Source of the DNA: Sitta carolinensis | Lineage: Eukaryota; Chordata; Aves; Passeriformes; Sittidae | NCBI GenBank assembly: GCA_032173965.1 | Contig: JAVUNC010000025.1 | Location: 13,344,001-13,408,000 of the forward strand | DNA length: 64,000 bases | Direction of reading: 5' to 3' | In this document: positions 52,372 through 64,000 of the stretch, piece by piece | Layout: each line of letters starts with the position of its first letter | Numbering within the stretch: the stretch's first letter is position 1 | The notes under the pieces: model-generated | The model's input: only the letters and a program-made list of their open reading frames with translations | Database searches by the model: none | Told to the model about the DNA's origin: nothing | Made by a program: the position numbers and the translations under genes

Positions 52372-54817
52372 GGAAAATATAAACTTTGGTGACACAGACA
52401 CTACAGGCTTCATAAACAATCAAAAGAATTAAGAGAAATACTGTCCTTGAGTAGCAGTCAATCTGTTTTGGCTCTGTCCTTATAGCAGAACAAAATTACA
52501 ATGCCTAAATAAGCCAAATTATTCATATGGCTTGCTCATAGAACTGTATGTAGGAGAATACAGACTTCTAGTTCCTACAAAGCTGGTGACACTTCTGGCT
52601 TTCCTGTCTATCACACACATTCCACAGTCTTATTCCAAACTATTGAAAGAATTGCCTGTTTAGGATGCTTTCAGTGCACGGTTTTCTTACCATGAAAAAA
52701 CTTCCAGGTACTTTCTGATTTAATATGTTATTAAAATTCATTAGAAAGATGCTAATATTTCTATAAAATATAAATATAGAAAGTATAGAAAAATTGTCAC
52801 AGTCATTTGTGGTTTAAAATTTATACAGTTTGGAGGAAAGTAGAGCAGCAAATCCTGCTTTTTAATGAGCAGTATGCTATTATGGATTACTAGAAACAGT
52901 GACCTATCAATTACAGGCAACTTGTGAGTAACAATGCAGGCCCCAAATATTTAGACAAGGATAGGCATTGGAAATGGGCATTGAGACCTTACCTGAGAAA
53001 AGAAAAACTACTAAGAAAATTACTAAGAAAGTAATATCAGTGATAGGATTTTGCAGTCAAGAATCCATCTTTCATGGACTGTTAGGAACAAAAAAAAAAG
53101 TACATCCCTAAATTTCCTTACCTAGGAGATGAAAATATATCATTACATAGGCTGTGCTAATTAAAAAACCTAGTGTATATATAAATATAGTATTATCAGA
53201 AAACTAACACATTAAATCCCTTATAACAATAACAAGAAAAAAAACAAACCCATTTTTTTCGGCTTTGATCACTTGCCACAAAATGCATCAAAGGTCATGA
53301 AATGAAGGTTATGGACACAATGAGACACCACTGTGTGAGCTTAAAGTTTATGGCTATGCCTCTGTATAAAAATGTATCCTGACCCACAGCTGTTAACTTA
53401 AAGAGGCACTGACAAGTGAAATGTGACCTATTTTCTCCTCTGTTACATGTTTTCCTCTAAAATGTGCTTTCATGTTTCTTATTTCTGCTGGAAAGCAGCA
53501 CCAAGAGGCCAGAACCCAGAAGCAGCCTGACTGTACTAAACCAGAACATAAGAGAGAAAAACAGGCACTCTTAAAATTAGTGCACATAATGGCAAGTACT
53601 CCTTTCAGCAGTGTTCCTCTTAACTCTGCTGTTAAGGGTTTTTTCAGGGTATGGAAATGACGCACATTATTGCCAGCAAAATCTCTGATGGCTGTGGCAA
53701 GCAACAGCATCTGCTGCCCAAGGACACAGGCAAGGGAATTCTATGTTACATGCACTGGTATATTCAAATTAGTACCTGGAACGATGTGGGTGCTCTGCCT
53801 GCTTGCTCAGCCATGCCTTGTATGAGCTCAGTGCTCAGCCACAATAACCACCCTTGCCACTAATGGCTGAATCTTATGATAACAAGGAGTAGAAGGTGAC
53901 CAGGCTGGAGGAGAAACATCCTGCAATCTATCAGATGCAGTTCACAGTGCTCCTCTGCACAGCAAATAATCAACAAATCAGACATGCTTTGAGAGGAGAT
54001 GGGTAGAACCTGCTCCTTTTCCTCCATTTGTGCTTGTAAAATTTCACTCGTGCTTCACTGGAGAGAAAAGGAGAAGACCTTGGTAATAGAAGGAAAAGAC
54101 AACAAGTATGATCACAGTACACCTGGAACACCTGTACCATTTCCAGCACCAAACAATCCTTCAGTAATTAAGGATGAACAAATGAAAAAAGCCAAAATGC
54201 CTTCATAGCCTAATGGCATTTTATTCTCTTGCTTGGTCACACTGGGCTTGCTGAGGTCCTGTTGATTTCTTTCAAGAATTTAAACCTTATTTAGTAATCT
54301 TATTTTAGTTTTACTCTTGATATCTATGGTAGTAAAATTAATATTGTCAGAAAATGTTCTTATGCCAGTGGAATGCAACTGTCTATGCTGTTAAATTGTT
54401 AAAATGGGCCCTGGCTCGGTTTTAGGCTTGCCAAGTAGCAAAGTCCCTAACAGTTTTTGGGCATAGTCCAGGTGTTACTGTGTGCTGTCTCCAACGGGCA
54501 ACAGCACTCTGCATGTGGACACTCAGGTTTAAAAACTAAGAGTCCTGTAATACAGATTTATGACAACAGAGCTTTAGTTTGGGACTGTTTTCTTATTACC
54601 ACATCTTGCTGAATTATTTTATTTTCCATTCCCAAAATCAAACTTTTTGAGATAGCCTGTGAAAATCAATATGTCTGTAAACACGTTATACAGAAGAATG
54701 TTCCTAACATGAAAGAAAAGACACAATCATGAACTTTTTTTTGCCTTCTTGGGGATGCTTAAATCCCTGGAAAAAGTACAGGAGAAAAAGAATATTGGAT
54801 ATTATCTTAATTATATC

Positions 54818-54842
54818 ATAATATGATATGCTATCATATTAT
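54818..54842. repeat. AT-rich 11-3-11 inverted repeat
   Basis: ATAATATGATA and TATCATATTAT are exact reverse complements around TGC, inside a wider run of A and T that contains more partial palindromes. It is able to extrude as a small cruciform. Confidence 0.9.
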
Positions 54843-54975
54843 ACTTTTCATTCCCTGGGACTCCAGGAAGGATTAGAACTTTTGGATAAAGCACATCTCC
54901 ACTGTGTACATTTCACCATTTAGCTTTGAAAATACACCCTGGTGCATGAACTTTAGGACAGTACTTCTTAACATA

Positions 54976-55070
54976 TAGAAGGAAAGAAAAGACTGGAAAA
55001 CAAAGGAAGGTAGACAAAAGGTGAAGGGAGAGGAAAGAAAGATGGAAGAGGGAACAGAAGGTAGAATGGA
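54976..55070 (+). repeat. polypurine tract
   Basis: A and G make up nearly all of this stretch (AGAAGGAAAGAAAAGAC, GAGAGGAAAGAAAG). It is the second polypurine block of the window and has no coding character. Confidence 0.75.
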
Positions 55071-55255
55071 TACATTACCTGCACCTGCTCTTAGAGAATT
55101 AACTTTCATCACCTTAATATTATGTTTTATGCTTTTTCTCCTCTTTCTTTTCAAATAAGGATATTCAATTTATATGTTGATCCAAACAATAACTTGAGGG
55201 TGCTTCCCATTAAATGAGTTTTCAGTCTGAACCAAAGATATGATTATTATCTAAT

Positions 55256-55267
55256 AAAAAAAAAAAA
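55256..55267. repeat. poly-A run
   Basis: Twelve consecutive A, simple sequence. Confidence 0.9.
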
Positions 55268-56961
55268 CCCACCCTAAAGCTATTGTTATAACAAGACATT
55301 TCTTTATAGAAATCCCTTTTTTCAGCTCCTCACTATCTTTAAAATGTACAGATAGTATTTTATCCTTTCCTCCTCAAGGCAAATACCTTAGCATAAATGT
55401 CAAGATGCAGTTATCTGAGAACACCTTCTACATCAGCACCTCCACTCAAGGGAAAGAACAAGCCTTGGGCTAGCAAGGCTCACAGAAGGCATTCTGACTT
55501 GGCAGATTTCAAGTGTTCAAAGCAGTCAATTATCTTTAGTAATCTGAAGAAAATAGTTTGCAACATCCACCAAAAAATTCTACTAGCAGTGAAATTGGCT
55601 TCTTTATGTCATATTCACTGTGAATTGTGAATTTCTGTTTCTGATATTAGTGCAGCCCTGTGTCACAAGTGTAGAATATAAATGCCCAACATGCACTCAA
55701 CTCTATGCTTAAATTTAATTCCCTCCTCCTTCTTCTTCCCTGTATGCCAATTTAAGACTAAATGGAATCAACTTTCCGGTTAGGATAAAACTAACAAACA
55801 CCACCACCACCACACCCTCCCCACCTAAATTAAGTTGTAAACCTAAATGAATTGTTATAAATTTGGGAAGTGCAATTTCTGAATTTGTAGCTGGGATGAT
55901 AAAAATACACAGAAAATTCTCAAGATGTATATGAACCCAATTCAAAAGAAGATTCTGGAAGCTCATATAATTTTAGGTGCCTGTTTTCTATTTAATCTTG
56001 GCATCCATTTTCATTAGTTTTATACTGCCTAATTGGAGGCTGGCTGGCTGGACTTTCAAGGAATGTGTTCTATGTATGAGGTCTCAGGTATTGCACTGCT
56101 CTTTGTACAGGAGTACTCAGGAAAAATCTGCCTACATGACCTAATAATCTGTAACTCTAAGGAAGACTGACATCAATCTAAATATGAGTTTGCATTCCCA
56201 TAGGAATACAAATCTTGGTACCCAAACAATGTGCAAAGTACAGTGGAAGTCAATAACTAATAGACCCATGATATTTATCCCTCTCCTATACATACTGAAT
56301 ATTGCAAGAATGAAAGAAAGGGTATTCACAATCCTGCTTTAAAATATCATCTCTGAAAATCTTGTGGAAGCTGTTTGTGATGCTAACAAGAACTGACAGG
56401 TGACAGAAGACACAATGTAGGAAAATAAAAAATTGTGGTGACCATTCCCTCTGTTCTGCAAGCAGAACAGGTTTTCAGCTAATGAAATAATGATATACTA
56501 TTCATAAAAATGTCACAGAAATTATATGAAGACTCTGACTGGAAAATGAGTGTGCTGGAAAGGGCACATATCTCAGGGATCTCACTGAAACTTCACTTCT
56601 GACTGGATTTCCCTGGTTTTGATAGAGCAGCTTACTTCCTCTCTCACACTGGTTCTGTGGGCTGACACAGGGTGAGGGAAAAGGCATGTGAAATTTGATT
56701 TTATGCTCCCTGACCATTTGCTTAAAGAAAAAGATGCAGCAAGCAAACTCTGCAGCTTCCTCAGAGGGGACATAATAGCCACAATTATCAGCACTAATGA
56801 AGTGTTGACTCCTCAAGTTTATCAACAGCTTTCCCAGAACACATGGATCATTACCAGGACTTTTCTGTTACACACTCTCTGCTGGAAGAAGTAACCTGGC
56901 CTCGGGGGAGAAGACAGGTTATAGAAAGAAATTTGATATCTATCTCCGTAATTTCTAAGGG
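55268..56961. other. intronic DNA, no gene seen
   Basis: Ordinary AT-rich intron holding a short (ACC)5 repeat at 55800-55814 and a GGCT repeat at about 56038-56052. Overlapping chance frames on the minus strand at 56502-56825 have no recognised content. Confidence 0.55.
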
Positions 56962-57004
56962 AAAAAAAAGAAAAAAAAAAAAAGAAAAAAAAAAAAAAAA
57001 AAAA
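56962..57004 (+). repeat. A-rich tract
   Basis: More than 40 bases of A interrupted only by isolated G bases. No LINE or SINE body was recognised before it. Confidence 0.92.
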
Positions 57005-58001
57005 GATAAATTCAGAAATATTAAAAGGCATTCACTAAGCTAATCTTCTGACTTCAGCTTCCTTTTGACAATTCCCTGAACACACCAGATTTAACTGCAT
57101 ATGAGCTGAGGTCTGGATTATAGTCTAGCTATCAGGAAAAAAGGAGGAATAAAAAGAACAAGGAAATCGAATGAAAAACAAGGAAACCCATAATTTGACA
57201 TAATAATGAATTAAACTTGTTTGACAGGTGAAATAATAACCTGTAGATGCCTTGAACAAATATCACTACTTAACTTCATCATCTACCTATATTTATTCAC
57301 AGGCTGATCAAAACATAAAAAATATACAGATATCTTTCACTACAAATTGTGGATATCTTCCATTATGATGGCAAAGAGAGTATATTGCCACATAGGTTCT
57401 AAGAGCTGGCTCAGCCCTAAGAATCTGTACATCACTGAAATGTGTCCAAAGAATACATTTGGACTCTGTGACAAAACCCTTCCTGCTCCTTTTCTTGTTC
57501 AGTGAGCAGAGAGACTTTATTATGCAAAACATACTGACAAAATAAACAGAGCATCATTTTAATTCGAAATGCAGCCCAAAATAACAAAAATTTCCCAACA
57601 CAAAAGTTTATGGAACTCTTGCATTTTCTCTGTTTCAAATATTAGAACAACACCTGAAAGAAATGACAACCCCACCTTGGTATTTACCAATGATCATCCA
57701 CCAATCCCTATCTTCTGCTTTTAAGGGAAGCATTCAGACTATTGCACTCTCTCTACTCAGTTGAAACATTAGATATAAAGCTGTACTCCAAGGTATAGTT
57801 GCTTACCTTTAATTTTTACTTGGAGTTTTTATATTCATGTTCCTTAAAACATTAGTGCTGTTTAAAAGAGGACATTCACCTACTTTGTTTCAGAAAAAAA
57901 CCTCAAACAGATCAGAATATAGAGAAATCACTTGATTAGATTTTGGTTCTTACTTAGATGCCATGCAAAAATAACCTCTGAGATTAAGACTGTATATGGT
58001 T
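57005..58001. other. intronic DNA, no gene seen
   Basis: Ordinary AT-rich sequence. Short minus-strand frames near 57308-57638 look like chance. Confidence 0.55.
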
Positions 58002-58042
58002 AAAAAAAAAAAAAAAAACAACAGTTTTTTTTTTTTTTTTTT
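58002..58042. repeat. poly-A / poly-T inverted pair
   Basis: Seventeen A, then CAACAG, then eighteen T. The two homopolymers can pair into a 17-bp A:T stem with a six-base loop. Such sites are prone to replication slippage and are often misassembled. Confidence 0.95.
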
Positions 58043-60023
58043 AAATGTTAGCAATTGAGCAAAAGTATATTTGGTAAATGTACAATTTACATTGTGTCAG
58101 ATAAAATAAAGCAAAAACGATCCACAAAAATGCAGATTTCCTGCCTTGCAACCCTAAGAGATGCTTAGTAAAAAGCTATTCTTAAAATAGGGGAATCTTG
58201 CTTCTTAATTATGTTTCAAAATAATCAAAAATGCCACATGGTATATGGCTCCATTCACAGAATAAACTGCAATACTCCCATGGGATATTAAATTCCATAT
58301 CCTAAGCTAAAAGTCATGTACATGACCCATGTAAAACATTACTCAGTTACACTATTATCGAGTTTATGTGTAACAGCACTGAGAAATGAAATGTCAATAG
58401 ATGCTTGATATTTAATTTTAAAATAATTCCAATTTTAAAATAATTCTAATTCATGTATTTTCTACCACATATAATATACACTGTCAAATTCTAATCTAAC
58501 AAAGACAAAAACTTTTCTGGTACTAATGAAGAGAACCTTGAAATTCACTGATGAGAATCGAAGGGCACATAGAAAATGTAGCTGGGCAAATTATGTTAAC
58601 AAGTAAAGACAGGGAGAGAACAAACTTGTCTGAAATCATACATCCTCCTCTCAGTACCATTTCATGTCTCAGAAAGTAGTTCATACATAGGATTTATGCT
58701 TTCTTCAAGAGAAAGGGTGCTGTCTTGGGCTCAGCCACACTCATTTCTGAACAGATGGACACAGCATAGACTTTGATTAGCACAAAAACAATGACTGAAT
58801 CTGGCAGGAATTTGTGTTGCTCCTCTGCAGTTACAACAGAAATGCATTGCATTTCTGCAAAAACACAATTATATCACAGCAATGAAAAACTACACAGAAC
58901 ACGGGCATTTAAGTTTCCAAAATGACTAACAGAAAAGTTAAGGCTTTTCACTTTTCCTAGATCTGATTCTCTTTGAATTATAACCAATTGCTAAAATGTC
59001 ATTTACTTTATCTGACCACAATTTGGCCTTGCACTTCTTTGAATACCTACAGAGATATAATTCAATGTGAAAAATAACATCTTATATTGACAGGGGCAGA
59101 CCAGGTGTTATAATCACATCTAAAAAATTTAATTGCACAGCAGCTGCATACAGAAAACACGTTTGCACCTGTACATCTGCTTAATTTTAGCTGAAAACAT
59201 TCTGCTTTAGCATTCATTGGACATCTTTGCATTTTTAAGTGGAGGGTGACAGAAAGTTCATTTCTGAAATAAAACTAACTGAGAAAAGTTTTGGTAAAAC
59301 TTCTTTGTCTGTGAAAATGGTATTTTTCTCCCTCCACCTCAAGTACTATAATCACTTGTTTTTCATATTACTTATGCAGGAGTTTGGAGCACTGGTTAAG
59401 GCCACTGAATGTCACTGCTGTACTTTGCCTGACCCGATTTAGAGTCCAGAAAAAAATGCATCATCCAAGCTAAGTCGGTAAGTGCAACACGGCATCACTT
59501 TTTTTGGATGCTCACAGTACTGCTATTTACACCAGGCTTCCTGGCAGTTACATCTTTGGCCATGCAGGTACTGGAGCAGACTCTGCCTCACTCCTTTGTG
59601 AAAACTTCACCAGCTGGAGGCAACGTGCAGTCTGAGAAGGAAAAAGAGAAAAGAAGCAACCAAAACAAATATAACCCTTGAAATGACAACTACTAGGAAC
59701 AGTCAGCAATCCAACTGTATGGATTCAATATAAAGCTCTTACAGAAACTGCCAAACCCTCTGAGCATGATTGATCCCCCAGAGAAGGTTCAGGCCAATTA
59801 TCAAAACTGACTCACACATTCCCCATTATCTAAGGTACAAATTATGTTTCCCACTCTGTGGAACATTAGCTACCCTGTCAGTGATCTGTTCAGCCATGTG
59901 TGATTCATTAGTTTTTCCTTCTGTTTCTGAACATGAGCTGTAAAGAGAGCAGCCCTTGAACCCCAGCCTGCTCTGGCAAAGTGTGAGAAGTCAATGACAT
60001 TTCCTTGTCTTGTGGCATCAGAA
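58043..60023. other. intronic DNA, no gene seen
   Basis: AT-rich intron grading into slightly GC-richer sequence after about 59500. No known repeat or exon was recognised. Confidence 0.55.
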
Positions 60024-60154
60024 CCGCAGCCCCCGGCGCTCTGAATCACCGCGCTGCACGTGCTCTGTGCAGCACAGCTTTTATAAATAGTGTAATACAC
60101 AGCTTTTATAAATAGTGTAATACACAGCTTTTATAAATAGTGCCTACACAGCTT
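60024..60154 (+). repeat. CpG spot and 25-bp tandem repeat with MEF2/TATA-like sites
   Basis: A short stretch with several CpG dinucleotides (CCGCAGCCCCCGGCGCTC) and an E-box CACGTG at 60057-60062 is followed by a 25-base unit starting at 60073. Two full copies and a truncated third are present, and the word CACAGCTT recurs once more at 60147-60154. Each of the three copies carries TTATAAATAG (60081-60090, 60106-60115, 60131-60140), which fits both the MEF2 consensus YTAWWWWTAR and a TATA-like element. The repeat is certain; any regulatory role is inference. Confidence 0.9.
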
Positions 60155-61964
60155 CCAGGGCACTTGGGCAAAGGACGTTTTCATCTGAGGACTGGCCTCA
60201 CTACAGACAGCCTTGTTACAAGGGGTGAGGTTTATCGGATTAGAAGCAACACTGTTAGTATTCAGGACACATCTCCAAGTGCATATGACATGTCAGCTGC
60301 TTACATATCTTCCAATTCTGCTTCACATATTCCTTTTAAAGTTAAACATGAAGTGACAGAAGTGTAGAAATATCTGTGTCCTGCACTCTGTGAACATAAC
60401 AGCTAAAAAAACCACCTTGACATGTCAGCTGACAACAGAAAAAATATCCCTGATCTCTGCTGAGGCACTGTGATTCCTAACGTCAACTACTTGTAACAGA
60501 GAGAGAACTGAAAGTACAGAATCATGAACTTCACAATTAAATGCATATATAAAAAGCCTGAAGAAATCTGTTTGCATGTGCCAAGTCAGAGTTTCAGCCT
60601 TTGCTTCTCTTTGTGTCTGTACATGTACCTAACATACTTTACAGACACATCCCAGACATCTAAACATATGGCTAGCTAGTCATTTATTTCAGGTTATTTG
60701 TACCTATTTTCTTTTAAAAGATATTTTCCTGCATCTTCCATTGACAGATATAAAACACTTGCAGCAGCTAGTTCTTCCATCATTTGAATAAATGAAGAAA
60801 TCCCTGCAGCAACTCCCTTCCCTTAAACATTAATTCCCTAATACTTTGGGTTTTTTCCTCTTTTCTCCAGGTTCCTCCTTCAACATCTCTTTAATTCTAT
60901 CTTCAGTTATCATTTTCAAGTCAAGGCCAGTTTACTGTACAAATTCCAGCTTCTAGGAACACAGGCTTCATTTATGATAAACACAGCACGTTGTACATTG
61001 CCAAAGGATTTCTTCTTAGCGTAATTCATATTTAATTTTACATTCAAGTAACTACATCAAAAATTTTTACCTTTCAGTAATCAATTTGTGAGGAGCTATA
61101 TGATGAAATAAGACTTTTCCTAATAGTTGGATGGTGGGGTTGTTTATGTTATGTACACTTTTGGCAGGGGGTACTGCACCTCTTTAAAAGCCACACGTGC
61201 CCACATGACCTTCAACATCCTGCACATGCTGTAGATGCCATGGGAGACGTTTCTTATGTACCTTGAAAGGTGAAGAGCTTCAGCAACCTTGTCAAGATTC
61301 TTATCTGTACTCAGAGATGGGGCCTAAATTTAATCTTGCTTAGTTCTGCATTAATCAGAACTGACTACACACTGAGGACAGTGAAACTGCAGTCAGCTGT
61401 AAAACCAGTGGGAGATCAAAATTTTCTGGTAAACAAAGTACTCACAACTCTCACTCATGGTGTTTTCTCAGATAATGGGTCACAAATGGAACAACTGGGA
61501 AATTGCAAAAATATCACATATTAATGGAACAATCTTAAGGAGGCCAAAATCTTCAGTCAGGTCTTACAGGTAACAACAGTGCACATTTTAAAGATGAGAT
61601 GAAAGGAGGCCGAGTACAAAAATACTTGCCTTCAAAATGGGCAAAGAGGCCACCTGAAAAGTTTGAGGAACTTTTAGCCATCTTATCCAATTTACTTTTT
61701 CTTTTAATTATTATTTATTATTCATTATAGCTGTTTGTGTAAGCATCTTATATTCCAAAAGGTCACTATTCTTTACCTGTCATGGATATTGCAAAAAAGT
61801 TTAGCTGAGATAAAACCTGTTTCTGGGAAGCAAGTACCTTCAAATGTTTTCTGATGGTAATCTTAATACACAGTAGAGGTGATACTTAATCACCCTAAAA
61901 CCCAACCTTTGTTACTGCAATATGTAGGTGCTAAGTGAAATGTATAAATGTGTAACTTGCTGAT
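60155..61964. other. intronic DNA, no gene seen
   Basis: AT-rich intron between the tandem repeat and the CR1 copy. Frames at 60140-60367 and 61270-61524 are short and unrecognised. Confidence 0.55.
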
Positions 61965-62608
61965 CCCAGTGATAGAGGAGCAACAAGAGTAGGTGCTCTG
62001 CTAGCTTGCATGCTTTTAAAAATGAGGGGCTTGTTGGACATGTGAGGGCTGAAGGCAGCCTTGGCTACAGTGCCCAGAAGACAGTGGAATTCTGGATCCT
62101 GAAAGGAGGAGGCAGAACAAAATGCAAGACTACAGTCCTGGGCTTTAGGAGAGCAGACTTCAGCTTCTTCAAGGTTGAATGTGAGCTAGCAATAAGCTGT
62201 GGTCACAGAAACAGCTAATGGTATCGTGGGGCTCAGTTAGGAGGGGTGCTGATCCTACTGCTCTACTCAGCACTAATGGAGCACATCTGGTGTGCAGGGT
62301 CCAGTTCTGCACTCCCAGTGCAAGAGAGGCAGGGAGCTACAAGAGAGACTCCAGCACAGAGCCATGAAAATGATTAATGGATGGGAGCACCTCCCAGAGA
62401 AGGAAAGGCTGAGGGAGCTGGGGCCGTTAAGCCGGGGGAGGAAAGGGGTGGTTGGGTGTCCATCCTTGGAGATATTCCAAAGCCATCTGGAAATGGTGGG
62501 AGCAACTTTCTTTAGCTGATCCTGCTTGAGCTGGGGCCTGGAACAGAGAACCTCCAGATGTTACTTTTAACCACAACTGACTTTTGAGTCTGTAATTTTT
62601 GTGAATGA
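61965..62608 (+). mobile_element. CR1 LINE copy with internal deletions
   Basis: Three separate pieces of CR1 ORF2 and its 3' end lie in order on the plus strand. About 61965-62190 reads NEGLVGHVRAEGSLGYSAQ and later RRADFSFF, the block after the endonuclease domain. About 62250-62445 reads RAMKMINGWEHLPEKERLRE, near the C-terminus. About 62455-62520 reads PSLEIFQSHLEMVG, the last block, and is followed by a GATCCTGCTTGAGC-type 3' UTR and a degenerate terminal ATTCT-repeat region. The whole reverse transcriptase is missing between the first two pieces, and a second gap separates the last two. The frame is broken, so it encodes nothing functional. Two independent insertions side by side are possible but less economical. 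Confidence 0.87.
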
Positions 62609-64000
62609 GATATTACCATACAGTAGAACAAAGCTAAAAATTACTATGTTTCATAAAAGTAATGCAGAGTTGCACTGTTCATTAATAAAAGGTGACCAAC
62701 TTCAACTGAATATTGCTACCCCAAACTGAAGAGTGTACAACAAAAGGGGTTCTGGGCAATGCAATTTTTAAACAGAAGAGAGTTATGAAAACTGAGTATT
62801 TTATTTTGGTCATGGTGAGATCACACGTACTAACTTTAGCAAGCACAGTATCCTTTCACTCCCATGAGAAACAAAACTGCTTGCAGGGCTCCTCTGTACC
62901 CTTGTTTAATCTGTGACACTGCAATTGGAATTTGTCACTCTAGGAGCTACATCTGATGTTACAGCCTGAAGCGGAGCTCAACCAAAATAAACAATCTGCT
63001 CTATTCTGCTTAGACTAATACGACAGTGATGTAAGCCCCAGCACAGTGGAAAATGCACAAATGGGCTGCCACACAGAACATGCATGCAGAAAAACAGCAA
63101 CACAGCACACGAGTTTTATTACTAATACACATCATGTGTAAGAAGCCTTGCTTGGACTTTGGCTTTGCTATGTGCAACAGCATTTTTTGTGTGTGTTAAT
63201 GTGGAAAATATATTTCAAAAGACCTAGGAACTTTGTGCTGCACAGAGGAAACATCTTTTTCTTTAAAAAAATAAAATAGTTGAGTCAAGAATTTGTTTGT
63301 GACATCTTGTGCACAATTATTAGGGTGGGAGAGCTGAATAGATTATTTTATCATAAACATCCCACAGTGACTCAGCTGTGTAATATCTGTCCCAATACCT
63401 TGTGTTTGAATACAGTATTTTCCCTTCCCTCTCTGTATTTCTCTCTCTCTGGTATTTGATTTAGGGTCTCTGGAGCTTTGCCAGCACTAGGCTGTTTGTT
63501 CCAGTTGCACATACAGGCTCATTTATGCAAATACTCACGTTGAAACCCTAATCTGGTTATTCCTTCTACTCAGGATCACTCCATCAGAAGGAGGATGGGG
63601 AGGAAAACACTGTACATAATTCTGTTAAATTCATCAGCCAGAATGGCTGACCTTAAATCTAGAGCCTTACATGCAGTCATTTTTCCTTTTCTCTGTCCCC
63701 AAGCTAAGAGGGCCCTGCAAAGGCAACTAACTGAACAGGTCACATTTTTCTATAAAGTTACAAGAGGTTATCCTGTTCAAATAATTCTATTTCAGGGAAA
63801 AAAAAAAAGAGGATGCAGTGAAAAAGAAAGCAACAAGGTCACTTCAATAACATCACAGAATATTTCGTAGCTGCCTTGCTATTTATATATTTTTATCTTC
63901 AAAGATGAATTTTCACACGTAACATTTTTATATGAAAAGGCAAGAAAAACCAGCAGCAACAACAAAGATAATTATGTAAATAAGGTCACTCATGAAAGTT
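62609..64000. other. intronic DNA, no gene seen
   Basis: AT-rich sequence to the window edge, with a pyrimidine tract (CTCTCTCTCT) near 63420-63450. No exon was recognised. Confidence 0.55.

Larger units (their letters stand above)
48216..54975. other. intronic DNA, no gene seen
   Basis: AT-rich intron upstream of the exon. A GC-richer patch at about 48700-49060 gives overlapping frames on both strands without recognisable content. A 105-codon frame at 53393-53710 (minus) also has no known motif. The AT hairpin at 54818-54842 is listed separately. Confidence 0.55.
48193..64000 (-). other. PRKN: PRKN intron 6 (partial)
   Basis: Inferred from the exon 7 call: everything above it in this window is upstream intron for a minus-strand gene. 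It is at least 15.8 kb and leaves the window. I looked for exon 6, which in human parkin encodes the end of the linker and the first RING1 cysteine pair (NITCITCTDV), and did not recognise it. A nested gene or unrecognised exon is possible but not supported by anything seen. Confidence 0.8.

Noticed and set aside
53393..53710. 105-codon minus-strand frame
   Set aside because: No known motif, no exon-like borders and no parkin similarity.
48193..64000. Search for PRKN exon 6 (NITCITCTDV region)
   Set aside because: Not recognised by eye on the minus strand. The intron probably extends past the window, though a missed exon cannot be excluded without a translated search.

Overview
The window is vertebrate nuclear DNA, almost certainly from a bird. 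It is AT-rich and CpG-poor, almost free of long reading frames, and carries CR1 LINE fragments plus a remnant of an endogenous retroviral LTR of a type common in bird genomes. Nothing suggests a bacterium, plasmid or phage: there are no operons, ribosome binding sites or CRISPR arrays.

One gene is recognisable. On the minus strand, 48056-48192 is a 137-bp internal exon encoding part of the RING1 domain of the ubiquitin ligase parkin (PRKN). It has clean AG/GT borders, and its length and phase are those of exon 7 of human PRKN. The rest of the window then reads as two very large PRKN introns: intron 6 above the exon (48193-64000) and intron 7 below it (1-48055), both continuing past the window edges. 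I did not recognise exon 6 or exon 8. PRKN is known for giant introns and, in humans, lies in a common fragile site.

Layout: 1-7519 is AT-rich intron with a TA/CA microsatellite (2711-2765) and a poly-A run. 7520-7742 is the LTR remnant, read on the minus strand. 7743-18450 is plain intron with a G-quadruplex motif at 12672-12693. 18451-19109 holds a three-copy 39-bp minisatellite followed by two diverged copies of a 63-bp repeat. 29095-29378 is an antisense CR1 reverse-transcriptase fragment. 29379-48055 is plain intron with T/G-rich and polypurine tracts. 48056-48192 is the exon. 48193-64000 is intron with several homopolymer or hairpin sites, a CpG-bearing spot followed by a 25-bp tandem repeat with three MEF2/TATA-like sites (60024-60154), and a sense CR1 copy (61965-62608) with two large internal deletions.

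No novel gene system is evident. The points most worth a second look are the amino-acid changes in the parkin exon, the MEF2/TATA-like tandem repeat, the collapsed CR1 and the minisatellite with its neighbouring repeat pair.
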